A stretch of 64,000 nt of DNA from Paenibacillus terrae (GCF_005217525.1 NZ_PNXQ01000005.1:203821-267820), one strand, 5' to 3'. Shown: positions 25,403-34,854, counted from the first letter of the stretch. Notes: generated from the sequence alone by a model not told the origin. Made by a program: numbers and translations.

Positions 25403-26167
25403 TTATGTAGTTTCATACTGAAATATATCCAGAAAGTGCTGGGCACGCTCTGTTTCCGGTTGGGTAAAAAATTGCTGTGGTGTGGTCATTTCGCATATTT
25501 GTCCTTGATCCATAAACACGATGCGATCCCCCACCGACTTGGCGAATCCCATCTCATGCGTCACGATAATCATCGTCATCCCCTGTCGCGCCAGTTCTCG
25601 CATCACATCCAGCACCTCCCTGACCATTTCCGGGTCCAGGGATGCCGTGACTTCGTCAAAGAGCATAATTTCAGGGTTCATACACAATGCGCGTACAATC
25701 GCAATCCGCTGCTTTTGTCCGCCTGATAACTCTCTCGGATACGCATCCTTGCGATCCAACAGACCGACCCGTTCCAATAATTGCTCCGCTTGCTTGAGCG
25801 CTTCCTGCTTGTTTCTCCGCTGCACTTTAAGCGGGCCTAGCAATATATTTTCCAAGACGGTCATATGGGGAAACAGCTCATAGTTCTGGAATACCATCCC
25901 GATATGCTGCCGTATCTCCCGCCAATTCACTTTGTTGTCCGTAAGATCCTGTCCTCTATATCGGATTTCTCCGCCTTGGACTGGTTCCAGACCATTGAGG
26001 CACCGCAGAAGTGTGCTTTTTCCGCAGCCCGAAGGGCCAAGAACAACCACGACCTCCCCCTTCGTTACCTCCAGGTCAATCTGTTGGAGCACCTTTCGGT
26101 CACTGAAGCTTTTGTCCAGCCCTCGAATCTCCAGCAAAACCTCCACAGCCTCTGCCATTGCGCTCAC
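25403..26167 (-). CDS. Amino-acid ABC transporter ATP-binding protein
   Basis: A 254-residue ATPase of the GlnQ/HisP type. Walker [11 protein letters not shown]-loop [17 protein letters not shown], signature [16 protein letters not shown], Walker [15 protein letters not shown], and the H-loop IIVTHEMGF are intact. Cytoplasmic energy subunit of the polar amino-acid importer. It begins with a GTG at 26167, or alternatively an ATG three codons later; neither ribosome site is strong. It lies 9 bp after the second permease and 17 bp before the binding protein. Confidence 0.92.
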   Translation of the reverse strand: MSAMAEAVEVLLEIRGLDKSFSDRKVLQQIDLEVTKGEVVVVLGPSGCGKSTLLRCLNGLEPVQGGEIRYRGQDLTDNKVNWREIRQHIGMVFQNYELFPHMTVLENILLGPLKVQRRNKQEALKQAEQLLERVGLLDRKDAYPRELSGGQKQRIAIVRALCMNPEIMLFDEVTASLDPEMVREVLDVMRELARQGMTMIIVTHEMGFAKSVGDRIVFMDQGQICEMTTPQQFFTQPETERAQHFLDIFQYETT

Positions 26168-26176
26168 CCCATCCTG

Positions 26177-26854
26177 CTAATTTTGCCATCTGCGTTCGAA
26201 TCTTTTGGAAAGTCTGGACAACGGATAGCATACGAGAAAATATAGTATAAAAATAAAGCCGTACACCCAAAAGGATGCCGCTGGCGCTTTAATTACGCCA
26301 AGCTCAATAATCTGCTGTCCGACCTTTACCACCTCTACCACGCCAATCAGCACCACCAATGATGTTGTTTTGATCATCCGTGTTGCCAAATTAATAGAAC
26401 CCGGCAGCATTCGGCGTACCGCCTGAGGAATGAGCACATGACGGTACAATTGTCCATACGTCAGACCGAGCGCTTGCCCGGATTCCACTTGATGCTTGGG
26501 CAACGATTCGAGCGCACCACGAACGATGTCACCGATCTCCGCCGCACCCCATAAGCTAAACACGATAATTGCCGTTAGCTCCCCGCTAATATTCACATTC
26601 AGCAAAGGCGTGAAGCCGAAGTACACGACATACAGCCAAACCAAAATCGGAATGATACGAAACGTCTCCAGATAAAACCGTAATACGAATCGAATCGGTC
26701 CCGACTTTAAAGTGCGCAATAACCCCATCACGATGCCCAGCACTGTGCCGATCACTATCGAAATAAATGCAATTTCCATCGTAACGAGTAATCCACCTAA
26801 CAGACGCTCAAAATTGGAACCTTCAAAAAGCACATTAATTCCCGAATTCTGCAT
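26177..26854 (-). CDS. Amino-acid ABC transporter permease
   Basis: A 225-residue HisMQ-type permease with about five membrane helices. The EAA loop is visible (SLPKHQVESGQALGLTYGQ and HVLIPQAVRRMLPG). GGAAGG lies 6 nt before the ATG. The first 20 bp overlap the end of the preceding permease gene, indicating translational coupling. It pairs with that permease to form the channel of a polar amino-acid importer. Confidence 0.9.
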   Translation of the reverse strand: MQNSGINVLFEGSNFERLLGGLLVTMEIAFISIVIGTVLGIVMGLLRTLKSGPIRFVLRFYLETFRIIPILVWLYVVYFGFTPLLNVNISGELTAIIVFSLWGAAEIGDIVRGALESLPKHQVESGQALGLTYGQLYRHVLIPQAVRRMLPGSINLATRMIKTTSLVVLIGVVEVVKVGQQIIELGVIKAPAASFWVYGFIFILYFLVCYPLSRLSKRFERRWQN

Positions 26855-27500
26855 ATCGCACCTTCCTTTCCACCCATGTCAGCAGCATCGACAAAGGCAA
26901 AAGCAGGATAAGATAAGCCAGCACCAGCAAAATCAGCGATTCCGCCGTTTTGTAGTACATGCCGATCAGGTCTTTTGCCACATTCATAATATCTAGCAAA
27001 GCAATGGCGCCAACAATGGAGGTTTCCTTGAGCAGAAAAATTGCATTCGCACCCAACGATGGAACACTGATAGCAAAGGCCTGTGGCAAAATAACATACC
27101 GCGCCAGTTGCACCTTGGACAGTCCCAAGCTAAGCCCGGATTCCGTCTGAGTTTTACTTACCGCTTCAATTCCGCCACGGAACGCCTCTGCCATATACCC
27201 TCCGCCCAAAAAGGTCATACCGACGATGGCACAAGTCATTTCACTCATATGCAGACCTATTTTGGTAAAGCCATAATACAGAAAATACAGTTGTACCAGC
27301 AATGGTGTATTGCGGGAAAGCTCGATATACGCTGTAATAATGCCGCTAATTCCCTTCACCTTGTAATACAACACAATACTGCACAACAAACCGACGATCA
27401 GCGAAAAGAGGATGGCCCAAAAAGCAATCTTCAATGTAAGCCACATCGCCTCACCATACAGTGGTAAGCTCTCTACGATAAACTCCCAGTCTAGATTCAT
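26835..27500 (-). CDS. Amino-acid ABC transporter permease
   Basis: A 221-residue HisMQ-type permease and first gene of the operon. Helices alternate with YIELSRNTPLLVQLYFLYYG and the EAA loop AVSKTQTESGLSLGLSKVQ followed by VILPQAFAISVPSLG. GAAAGGT precedes the ATG by 8 nt. Two different permeases plus ATPase and binding protein make a complete importer. Confidence 0.9.
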   Translation of the reverse strand: MNLDWEFIVESLPLYGEAMWLTLKIAFWAILFSLIVGLLCSIVLYYKVKGISGIITAYIELSRNTPLLVQLYFLYYGFTKIGLHMSEMTCAIVGMTFLGGGYMAEAFRGGIEAVSKTQTESGLSLGLSKVQLARYVILPQAFAISVPSLGANAIFLLKETSIVGAIALLDIMNVAKDLIGMYYKTAESLILLVLAYLILLLPLSMLLTWVERKVRYAEFGN

Positions 27501-27559
27501 ATGTACATACCTTTCAATTTTCGATTAATCCTATGTATTTTGTAAGTTTAATAACAATG

Positions 27560-27609
27560 ATTGTATTCCAGCCCAATTATTACGTCAATACTTTGACAAA
27601 AATTTGTCA
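27560..27609 (-). promoter_or_regulatory. Promoter and palindrome of the amino-acid ABC operon
   Basis: On the minus strand TTGACG (27588-27583) and TACAAT (27565-27560) are separated by 17 bp. Five bases upstream of the -35 lies TGACAAA-AA-TTTGTCA (27594-27609), an inverted repeat in a position suited to an activator. The regulator is unknown. Confidence 0.65.
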
Positions 27610-27662
27610 TATTTATCTATGATTTAGGAAGAAAACCTTTATTTCATTTCAGAAATGCATGC

Positions 27663-27700
27663 AAAAAAGCCTGAAATGGTTAAATTCCATTCCAGGCTTT
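27663..27700 (-). terminator. Terminator of the SulP transporter gene
   Basis: AAAGCCTGGAATGG and CCATTTCAGGCTTT pair on the minus strand, followed by TTTTGC. Confidence 0.85.
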
Positions 27701-27720
27701 GATTTATTCTATACGATTTA

Positions 27721-29169
27721 TCACACCAGTGGCTCCGTAACTACAGGACCGCCGAGCTTTTCCACAATCAAGCGGCTTTCCTCATTTAGTCCCCGTAGAG
27801 TAATCAATTTACCGGACTTCGTGTACTTTTGCAACACCTTTCCAATAGCAGTTACCGCAGAATGATCCCAAATATGCGATTGGCTGAAATCCACCACCAC
27901 GCGTTTCGGATCATCCGAAGGTTCAAAATGATCGACAAAATGAGTCGTCGAAGCGAAAAACATCGGACCGCTAACATGGTACACCTTTTCATCGTCGTCT
28001 TCTGTCGCGCTGATGCGGATTTTAGCCATTTTCCAGCCAAAATGCAGGGCACTCAGCAGCACACCCACAATAACACCCTTGGACAAATCATGCGTAGCCA
28101 CCACAATAACGACCGTTGTAACCATAATAAATGTGTCCGCCTTGGGAACCTTGGCGATATTTCGGAGCGAATTCCAGTCCACTGTCCCGATACACACCAT
28201 AAACATAACTCCCACCAGTGCGCCCATCGGTACTTCCTTCACAACCTCGCCGAGCACCAGCAGCAGAAAGGCCAGAAACACCCCTGCCGTGAAGGTGGAC
28301 AAACGCCCTCTGCCTCCCGAGCTAACATTAATAACGGATTGTCCGATCATGGCACAGCCACCCATACCGCCGAAAAAACCATTTACAAAGTTGGCAATTC
28401 CTTGCCCACGGGCTTCCCGGTTTTTATTGCTTTTCGTTTCGGTCATTTCATCCAAAATACTGGCTGTCAGCAGTGATTCCAGCAGTCCCACCAGCGCCAT
28501 CGTAAAGGAATATGGCAGCAAAATCCACAAGGTATGCAACGACCACTCAATCTGCGGCAAATGAAATGAAGGCAGTGAGCTGGTCAGCGTGCCGATATCG
28601 CCTACGGTTTTGACATTTAACCCGAACGCATACGTGATGATCGTCATGATGACGATTGCCGTCAATGGAGCGGGAATGCTTTTCACAAACTTCGGCAAAA
28701 TATACACAATGAGCAATGTAGCCGCCACCATCGCGTACATGATCCAATTGGCTCCGTGAAAGTGAGTGAGCTGCGCCATAAAGACGAGGATCGCCAGCGC
28801 ATTCACAAACCCGGTCATAACCGGTTGGGAAATAAAGCTTATAAAGCGCCCTATTTTCAAAACACCCAGCAGCACCTGAATAATACCTGCCAAAATAGTA
28901 GCCGCAAACAGATATTCCACGCCATGATCCTTCACCAAACCGACGACCAATACCGCTACAGCCCCGGTTGCTGCCGAGATCATCGCCGGACGTCCGCCTG
29001 CAAAAGAAATAACAATTGCCATTGAGATGGAGGCGTACAGTCCGACCATCGGATTGACACCGGCAATGATCGAGAAGGCAATCGCCTCCGGGATCAGCGC
29101 CAGCGCCACGGTCATGCCCGCAAGTATATCGGCCCGGATATTACCGAACCATTGTTGTCTAAGATTCAT
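27721..29169 (-). CDS. SulP-family anion transporter with STAS domain
   Basis: A 482-residue membrane protein. The first 380 residues contain the SulP core ([57 protein letters not shown]). The last 100 residues are a cytoplasmic STAS domain ([38 protein letters not shown]). Members carry sulfate, bicarbonate or other anions with Na+ or H+; the STAS Ser/Asp region is typical of regulated transport. The substrate is not decided. AGGAGG lies 15 nt upstream of the ATG, longer than usual. A structured leader of about 100 nt precedes it. Confidence 0.88.
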   Translation of the reverse strand: MNLRQQWFGNIRADILAGMTVALALIPEAIAFSIIAGVNPMVGLYASISMAIVISFAGGRPAMISAATGAVAVLVVGLVKDHGVEYLFAATILAGIIQVLLGVLKIGRFISFISQPVMTGFVNALAILVFMAQLTHFHGANWIMYAMVAATLLIVYILPKFVKSIPAPLTAIVIMTIITYAFGLNVKTVGDIGTLTSSLPSFHLPQIEWSLHTLWILLPYSFTMALVGLLESLLTASILDEMTETKSNKNREARGQGIANFVNGFFGGMGGCAMIGQSVINVSSGGRGRLSTFTAGVFLAFLLLVLGEVVKEVPMGALVGVMFMVCIGTVDWNSLRNIAKVPKADTFIMVTTVVIVVATHDLSKGVIVGVLLSALHFGWKMAKIRISATEDDDEKVYHVSGPMFFASTTHFVDHFEPSDDPKRVVVDFSQSHIWDHSAVTAIGKVLQKYTKSGKLITLRGLNEESRLIVEKLGGPVVTEPLV

Positions 29170-29204
29170 ACAGTATCTTTCCAGCCTCCTATATTAAAAG
29201 AGAA

Positions 29205-29331
29205 CAGCGTGTTGGCTCGCAGCCCGGTGTCGTTCCGGGTCTCCGTCCAGCGGCCAATCGCATAGGCTCTCCTATGATTCAGTTCGTTTCTCTCACACGA
29301 ACCCGCCCGTTACATTCAGTCCATCATTATA
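29205..29331 (-). ncRNA. Structured 5' leader of the SulP gene (unassigned)
   Basis: Downstream of a TATAAT (29331-29326) the minus strand can fold into several stable stems: GTTCGT/ACGAAC (29297-29302 with 29282-29287), CATAGG-AGAG-CCTATG (29261-29276), and an outer TTGGC/GCCAA helix (29253-29257 with 29212-29216) enclosing ACCCGG/CCGGGC (29222-29240). I do not recognise a known riboswitch class. The region 29332-29440 has nothing I can support. Confidence 0.4.
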
Positions 29332-29440
29332 ACGTAAGGAGTTCGCAGAAACGAGTCAGGTAAGAGGCTGTTTAGAAAAAGAAAATAGACGTTTCCTTGG
29401 AATATCGCCTGTTTTCTTCGTTTGATTCGTTTTCTTATAT

Positions 29441-29572
29441 TTAAAATTTTCGCAATTCCTGTACAAGCTCCATTAGGGAGTCAGAGTTATCCGCTTCGGA
29501 GCTATGCTGGAGCATGCTCTCAAAGTCAGGCAATGCACGCTTCAATAAACGGTGGCTATAATCGTAATGTAT
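29441..29572 (-). other. In-frame coding-like extension after the UbiB stop codon
   Basis: After the TAG of the UbiB-like gene the same frame stays open for 43 codons to a TAA at 29441. It reads as a plausible helical tail (RLLKRALPDFESMLQHSS, then SLMELVQELRKF). No ribosome site precedes any start codon in it. It may be a lost C-terminal tail or the end of a removed gene. Confidence 0.35.
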
Positions 29573-31243
29573 CTAAAATCTTCCCGATTTAAAAATAGAA
29601 TACAGTAAAAAGGCAACCATTAAGAGAGCGACGACAAAGCCAATCTCAATCGCAGGCACATTCCACAGCACAGTCGCCTGATGATTCAGCGATGAACCGA
29701 TAATCAGGCCGACCATAATAATGCTGAACGCCAGCAGTACGATGCTGAACGACAGGCGATTGCTGATTTGATCCAGCCTGCGCAAGAGCATTTCCAGCTC
29801 CGGCACGGTGACCTCCAGCTTGAGCTTGCCTTTGCTGATAATCGAAGCCAGATGCCTTGCCTGCCCTGGGAGCTCCATCAGCGTCTCCACCAGTTCGGTC
29901 GCACCGCCCAGCAGCTTGCCCCGGATACGACGGCCGCTAAAGCGCTCCTTTAACAGCTTGTTGCCAAAAGGCTCCGCCAGAGCAAGAATGCTAAGATCAG
30001 GGTCGAGATGCTCAATGACCCCTTCCAGCGTCAACAGCGACTTGCCGAGCAGCAAGACATCTGAAGGCAGTCCGATCCGGTGCCGCTGTGCTGCGCCGAA
30101 CAGGTCGTTCAGGGCATCCCCGATGCTGACCTGCGAGAACGGAACGTCCGAGTAATCTTCGCGCATCTTATCCAGATCGGCACGCAGCGCGTTCATATCG
30201 GTATCTGGCTCAACCAGCCCCAGCCGTTCGATTGCCCGAACCATGGCATCGGTATTTTTGCGCATCAGCGCAATAATGAGCGAGGCCAGATGATTCTTCA
30301 TCTCTTCGCTCAGCCGTCCGGTCATGCCGAAGTCCAAATAAGCAAGACTGCCATTTTTCAGGACAAGCAAATTTCCCGGATGAGGATCGGCGTGAAAAAA
30401 ACCTTCAATAAATATTTGATGCAGCATACTGTTTACCAGCCGCTGCGCCAGATCCTTCAAATCATATCCACGACGTAATAGCTCTTCGCGATTGCCCAGA
30501 TGGGTACCATCCAAAAACTCCATGGTTAACACACGTGAAGAGGTATGGTCCCAATATATTTTCGGAATTTGGATATGCGGGTCCTGCTCGAACTGGAGCG
30601 AGATTTTCTCCGTATTGCGGGCTTCATGGTTGTAATCCAGTTCCTGAATGAGCGATCTGCCCAGCTCCTCCACCATCTGGCTAAGCTGATAGCGTCCCAC
30701 CCATTCCCAGCGTTTGACTGCTATTGCAGTCAGCTCCCGCAAAATATCCAGATCCCGACGAATGATGCGGTTCACGCCGGGGCGTTGGATTTTAATGGCG
30801 ACCAGTTCTCCGCTGTGCAGCTTACCCAGATGCACCTGACCAATGGAAGCAGCAGCCAGCGGAACATCGTCAAAACGGATCATAATATCCTCCAATGACG
30901 TGTCCAGCTCCTGTTCCAAAATGCCGCGTGCTGTTTCAGAGGAAAAAGGCGGCACCTGATCCTGAAGCTTGACCAGCTCACGGATAATCGGCTCCGGCAG
31001 CAGGTCTGTGCGCGTGCTTGCCAACTGTCCAAGCTTAATGAACGCAGGCCCCAAATCCTCCAGCACTAGCCGAATCCGTTCGCCCAGCGTTTTGGACTCT
31101 GGCGTTTCTCTCATCAGCCACTTACGGGGCAGCGATAATAGCTGGAACAGGCCCATTTCCTCCACCATATAGCCAAAGCCATGACGCGCCAGCGCCATGG
31201 CAATTTCCCGGTAACGACCGGCGTGCTTTATACGAACCGCCAT
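29573..31243 (-). CDS. UbiB/ABC1 atypical kinase family protein
   Basis: An ABC1/AarF/UbiB protein of about 556 residues. The atypical kinase features are present: KxGQ motif LGPAFIKLGQLASTR, VAIKIQRPGV, the extended QELDYNHEARN, catalytic HADPHPGNLL and metal-binding YLDFGMTGRL. Two hydrophobic helices end the protein (FSIVLLAFSIIMVGLIIG and the last 25 residues), which anchor it in the membrane. Family members act on lipid or quinone metabolism by ATPase activity. The gene is coupled to the phasin-like gene; the ATG at 31243 begins 2 nt after that stop. A longer start at 31273 is possible, but family members usually start near the former. Confidence 0.85.
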   Translation of the reverse strand: MAVRIKHAGRYREIAMALARHGFGYMVEEMGLFQLLSLPRKWLMRETPESKTLGERIRLVLEDLGPAFIKLGQLASTRTDLLPEPIIRELVKLQDQVPPFSSETARGILEQELDTSLEDIMIRFDDVPLAAASIGQVHLGKLHSGELVAIKIQRPGVNRIIRRDLDILRELTAIAVKRWEWVGRYQLSQMVEELGRSLIQELDYNHEARNTEKISLQFEQDPHIQIPKIYWDHTSSRVLTMEFLDGTHLGNREELLRRGYDLKDLAQRLVNSMLHQIFIEGFFHADPHPGNLLVLKNGSLAYLDFGMTGRLSEEMKNHLASLIIALMRKNTDAMVRAIERLGLVEPDTDMNALRADLDKMREDYSDVPFSQVSIGDALNDLFGAAQRHRIGLPSDVLLLGKSLLTLEGVIEHLDPDLSILALAEPFGNKLLKERFSGRRIRGKLLGGATELVETLMELPGQARHLASIISKGKLKLEVTVPELEMLLRRLDQISNRLSFSIVLLAFSIIMVGLIIGSSLNHQATVLWNVPAIEIGFVVALLMVAFLLYSIFKSGRF

Positions 31244-31244
31244 T

Positions 31245-31604
31245 TTAATCCAGTCGGTTCCCTTCTTCAGCATCGCTCGAACCCGTAAGCGCCGCCTTTT
31301 CTTTTTCCAGCTCCGCTACCTGTTTTTCCAGGGATGCCACACGTTGCTCCAAACTTGCGACATCATTTTCGGTAGGTACGTCCAGTTCCTGCAAAATGCG
31401 GCTAACCTGCTCACGGATCACCGTTTTGAATTGTCCCTGTTCCTCTGCGCCCCGTTCGATCAGACGATCGACCAGCGCTTTGGATTCCGATGGTGCAAGT
31501 TCTCCCCGGTTTACAAGATCCTCGACGGCTTTTTCCACCTTTTCTTTGCTGACAATGGTGAGGCCCCATCCCAATGAGATGGCTTTTTTGAACAAATCGC
31601 TCAT
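31245..31604 (-). CDS. Phasin-family protein
   Basis: A 119-residue, charged, mostly helical protein. The N-terminus has MSDLFKKAISLGWG followed by VSKEKVEKAVEDLVNRGELA, like the phasin/PhaF-like domain. The C-terminal part is a coiled coil with regular Leu/Val (DVASLEQRVASLEKQVAELE). Often found next to UbiB-like genes in Firmicutes; the function of the pair is unknown. GGGGAGG lies 7 nt before the ATG. No polyhydroxyalkanoate genes are in the window, so a granule role is unsupported. Confidence 0.8.
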   Translation of the reverse strand: MSDLFKKAISLGWGLTIVSKEKVEKAVEDLVNRGELAPSESKALVDRLIERGAEEQGQFKTVIREQVSRILQELDVPTENDVASLEQRVASLEKQVAELEKEKAALTGSSDAEEGNRLD

Positions 31605-31646
31605 GATATATCCTCCCCTACCTGTGATTTCCTATAGTATAACCCG

Positions 31647-31682
31647 AAAAGGGGAACCGCATAAAGTCCGCAGCTCCCCTTC
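31647..31682 (-). terminator. Terminator of the ThuA-like gene
   Basis: AAGGGGAGCTGC and GCGGTTCCCCTT pair on the minus strand, followed by TTCGGG. It lies between the ThuA and phasin genes. Confidence 0.7.
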
Positions 31683-31706
31683 CCTAGTTAGAAGACATCA
31701 GTTATA

Positions 31707-32345
31707 CTAGCCCGGCAAGCGTCCCGCCCACTTGGCAGCCTGAAGAATCAACTTTCGATACCCTTCATGCTGGAAGCTTGGCTGATTGTGTCCAGGCATC
31801 AAATAGACAACCCGACCCAAGCCATAGGACAGCGACCATGCTGCCGGGCACCATTGGCCCTCGTATTCGTATTCCATCAACAGTGTTTTTTCAGTAAACG
31901 GATCAAAATCAAACCGATACGGCTCCTCCTCAATCTCAAACGGTTCAATCCCCTCCATAATCGGGTGGTCCGGCTCCGTCACCTTGAAGGACAACTGACC
32001 CGCAGCAGGATGCCGCAAAAAACGCGCCCCCATGAGCTGTGCAATTTCATATCGGCCTTGCAACGTAATTCCGTTGTGTAGCACGAGCAGTCCTCCCCCG
32101 CCACTGACGTAGGACAGCAACCCTGCTGTTTGTTGGGGAGACAGAACCTCCTTGCGGCTATCGCAGTAAGAGATGCACAAATCAAAAGAGGCCAGGTTTT
32201 CCTTGAGCAGCATTTTACGATTTTCACTGCATTGTACCGTCATCCAATCCTGTAAAATATGGCTGATCTCTCCGTCCACCCCTTGTAGCGGGTGAAACTC
32301 CGGATACGTATAATCTCCTAACAACAATGCTTTTCTTCTTTCCAT
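31707..32345 (-). CDS. ThuA domain-containing protein
   Basis: A 212-residue protein of the ThuA / glutamine-amidotransferase-like fold. GDYTYPEFHPL, GGGGLLVLHNGI, the C-terminal GLGRVVYLMPGHNQPSF and the tail AAKWAGRLPG are typical. The catalytic Cys of true amidotransferases is replaced, as in other ThuA proteins; these are linked to carbohydrate metabolism. AAGGAGG is 7 nt before the ATG. Single gene. Confidence 0.85.
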   Translation of the reverse strand: MERRKALLLGDYTYPEFHPLQGVDGEISHILQDWMTVQCSENRKMLLKENLASFDLCISYCDSRKEVLSPQQTAGLLSYVSGGGGLLVLHNGITLQGRYEIAQLMGARFLRHPAAGQLSFKVTEPDHPIMEGIEPFEIEEEPYRFDFDPFTEKTLLMEYEYEGQWCPAAWSLSYGLGRVVYLMPGHNQPSFQHEGYRKLILQAAKWAGRLPG

Positions 32346-32621
32346 GATGAATCCTCCTTGCCTAATCTGTATATAAGGACTTTAAAGGCGATGTCCCGTG
32401 TCATTTGTTCTTAATTTGTGTGGTTTCTGGGCTCAAAAATTCCAACTAGCCCTCACCCGTTGCGCATAACACCGCCATCATCATCCGAGCTACGGCATAT
32501 ATAAATAATTCTACAGGCGGGCTATTAAATCCTTTAGCAGAAGATTATAGCATATATATTCGATCGGAATAAACACATTCAAAAATTTATATGCGTGAGC
32601 ACTGGCGAATTCATCGGTTTA

Positions 32622-32630
32622 TGGTATACT
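32622..32630 (+). promoter_or_regulatory. Extended -10 promoter before the AbrB-type regulator
   Basis: TGGTATACT at 32622-32630 has the TGn motif of an extended -10; no good -35 is seen. It would give a leader of about 140 nt to the ATG at 32778. The remaining part of 32346-32621 holds no gene or other clear signal. Confidence 0.5.
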
Positions 32631-32777
32631 CGTAAGAAAAAAAGCGTGTTCATGTGTTTTCTAAAAAAGGCTGGATCGCTTTTTAGTAAGAAGTTTATGC
32701 TTGCGGTTATAGAATTGTTAAGCTCTTCTTAAAACTTATACATTCTATGAATCTTAAAAACCGGGGAGGTTGCATGA

Positions 32778-33227
32778 ATGAAGAGGACTGGAATGACCCG
32801 GCCTTTGGACAGCTTGGGACGAATTGTGCTTCCTAAAGAGTTGCGCATGACGATGGAGATTGACATCGGCGATCCATTAGAGTTTTTTATCGAAGACCAG
32901 ACACTCATGCTCCGTAAGTACAAATCAACCAATTGCATATTTTGCGGTGCGGTCGATACAAACACTTATTTTAAAGACCAGTTTATATGCGACGAATGTG
33001 CAGCAGCGATGAAAACGGAAGATTTGCTTCCGGTCACGGTGGCAGAAACCAATTTGGCCCCAATCAAGCAAAATATGCATATGAAAAAGATTTATCAGCG
33101 TACAGATGTTATTCTGGAAAAAATGCGAGAGCTTATGGAAGAGCATCCAGCATCCTCACAAAAACAACTTGCTTCTATGCTAGGCGTGAGTCAGGGAAGG
33201 ATTTCCCAGTTGAAGAAGCTCATGTGA
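32778..33227 (+). CDS. AbrB-type regulator with zinc-ribbon and C-terminal HTH
   Basis: A 149-residue regulator with three parts. Residues 1-50 are an AbrB/SpoVT swapped-hairpin DNA-binding domain (TRPLDSLGRIVLPKELRMTM). Residues about 53-75 hold CIFCG...ICDECA, two CxxC knuckles likely binding zinc. Residues about 115-149 look like a helix-turn-helix (SSQKQLASMLGVSQGRISQL). AbrB proteins control transition-state genes. Known Firmicute relatives combine the AbrB domain with a Zn ribbon; the extra HTH makes it a likely multi-contact regulator. GGGGAGG is 8 nt before the ATG. Confidence 0.85.
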   Translation: MKRTGMTRPLDSLGRIVLPKELRMTMEIDIGDPLEFFIEDQTLMLRKYKSTNCIFCGAVDTNTYFKDQFICDECAAAMKTEDLLPVTVAETNLAPIKQNMHMKKIYQRTDVILEKMRELMEEHPASSQKQLASMLGVSQGRISQLKKLM

Positions 33228-33293
33228 GCGAATCACCATAAAGGAATGAATACGCTTCCATGTCATGTAAGGTTGATTCTTGTCTAAGTTTAG

Positions 33294-33332
33294 AAAGGCT
33301 GGACCCTTGTCAGCAAGGGTCCAGCCTTTTTT
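33294..33332 (+). terminator. Terminator of the AbrB-type gene
   Basis: AAAGGCTGGACCCTTG and CAAGGGTCCAGCC pair around TCAG, followed by TTTTTT. It may also end the cobalamin operon on the other strand. Confidence 0.88.
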
Positions 33333-33399
33333 GCGTACCTATGAAGTTGTTCTTCTATCCTGTTAGGAACTACAGTTGCGATGGTTGCCAGATGGCAGA

Positions 33400-34854
33400 T
33401 TACTGACCGTATGCCCTACACTTTTCCACCCAGCGTGCTGCCGCCTTGGGAAGAGAGGCAAGGTGAATATGCGTGTAGGCTGCCAATAGGTTACCCTTCG
33501 CATAGCCTTCGCTCTGGAGCCCGCGCATCCCCTTGGTTTGATAGGCATAAGGGTACGGGCAGGCCGATTCATCATAGGCCATCACGGAATAATGAAACTC
33601 ATGTCCCCGAATGTTCTCACCGGCTTCCAGCAGCAAGCAATCCTGTAATGCAGTTGCTTCCCGATATCCGAGCGCGGCCCGCTTTTCCTGCATTCGCACA
33701 TCGGACGGTATTACCCCCGCCATGACATGTACGGTACCGGAACGATCTGTAAGCGTGCGCGCCAGTACCATGTAACCACCACATTCGGCGAATACAGGCA
33801 TATCCCGGCTCACCGCGTTGCGGATATCTTCCAAAAAGCCCGTATTCGCAGCGATATCTGCAGCGAACTCTTCAGGGAAACCACCGCCCAGGTATAGGCC
33901 GCTTGCCTGCTCAAGTACACGTTCTCCCGCCAGCGGACTGAAAAAGGAAAGTACCGCTCCCGACTGACGCAGCAAATCCAAATTTTCCGGGTAGTAAAAG
34001 TTGAACGCCGCATCTCTGGCAACGGCAATGATCGGACGTTCTCCAATATCAGCTTGTGTCTCCGACGAAAGCCGATCCGAGGCAAATAGCTGCTGCGCTG
34101 GCAAAGACAACGGCGGAGCCGAGTCCGCCAGTGCCCGCAGCGCGACCAAATCCGTGCCTGTGCGGATTAGCTCTGCTGCCCGTTGAAAAAGCGGCTCCAG
34201 CTCGCCGCGTTCGACAGCCGGGACCAAGCCCAGATGACGCTCGGGGATGTCCAGCCCATCGTCGCGTTGGAGCCAGCCGAGCACGGGGAGACCACACTCC
34301 TGCTCGATTGCCTTTTTGACGATGCCGTAATGCCCTTGGCTTCCGCAGCGGTTCACGATCACACCCGCAATGCGCAGCTTCGGCTCCAGACGCTGGAAGC
34401 CAAGTACAATAGCGGCCGCGCTTCGTGCCATACTGCGTACGTCAACGACCAGCAGCACAGGGCTATCCGTCAGCATGGCGATTTCGGCGGTGGACCCGGT
34501 GTTGCTGAGCGGGTCCTTGCCGTCATACAGCCCCATGACGCCTTCGATCACGGAAATATCCGCACCCTCGGAGGCGCGGATAAAGGTTTCACGCACCGTA
34601 TCCGGCGAGGTCATCCATGAGTCGAGATTACGCGAAGGCGTTCCGGTCGCGGCGGTATGATAGGTCGGATCAATATAATCCGGCCCGCACTTAAAGCCCT
34701 GCACCCGCAGGCCGCTATCGGCAAAAGCTTTCATCAGCCCAAGGGTAACGGTCGTCTTGCCCGCCCCGCTGCCCGTTCCAGCCACGACGATACGGCTTCT
34801 GTGTGTACCAGCGGCCTGATCGGTCCGTACATCCTGCTTATTGTGGTCAGTCAT
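33400..34854 (-). CDS. cbiA: Cobyrinic acid a,c-diamide synthase
   Basis: A 484-residue enzyme that amidates the a and c side chains of cob(II)yrinate using glutamine and ATP. The N-terminal ATP-binding domain begins VVAGTGSGAGKTTVTLGLMK with the P-loop; FKCGPDYIDPTYH and VIEGVMGLYDG follow. The C-terminal glutaminase domain has the catalytic Cys in PVFAECGGYMVLAR and RGHEFHYS with the late histidine. Last gene of the cobalamin operon; it overlaps cbiG by 8 bp. In B. megaterium more genes follow here; in this genome the operon ends. Confidence 0.95.
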   Translation of the reverse strand: MTDHNKQDVRTDQAAGTHRSRIVVAGTGSGAGKTTVTLGLMKAFADSGLRVQGFKCGPDYIDPTYHTAATGTPSRNLDSWMTSPDTVRETFIRASEGADISVIEGVMGLYDGKDPLSNTGSTAEIAMLTDSPVLLVVDVRSMARSAAAIVLGFQRLEPKLRIAGVIVNRCGSQGHYGIVKKAIEQECGLPVLGWLQRDDGLDIPERHLGLVPAVERGELEPLFQRAAELIRTGTDLVALRALADSAPPLSLPAQQLFASDRLSSETQADIGERPIIAVARDAAFNFYYPENLDLLRQSGAVLSFFSPLAGERVLEQASGLYLGGGFPEEFAADIAANTGFLEDIRNAVSRDMPVFAECGGYMVLARTLTDRSGTVHVMAGVIPSDVRMQEKRAALGYREATALQDCLLLEAGENIRGHEFHYSVMAYDESACPYPYAYQTKGMRGLQSEGYAKGNLLAAYTHIHLASLPKAAARWVEKCRAYGQ

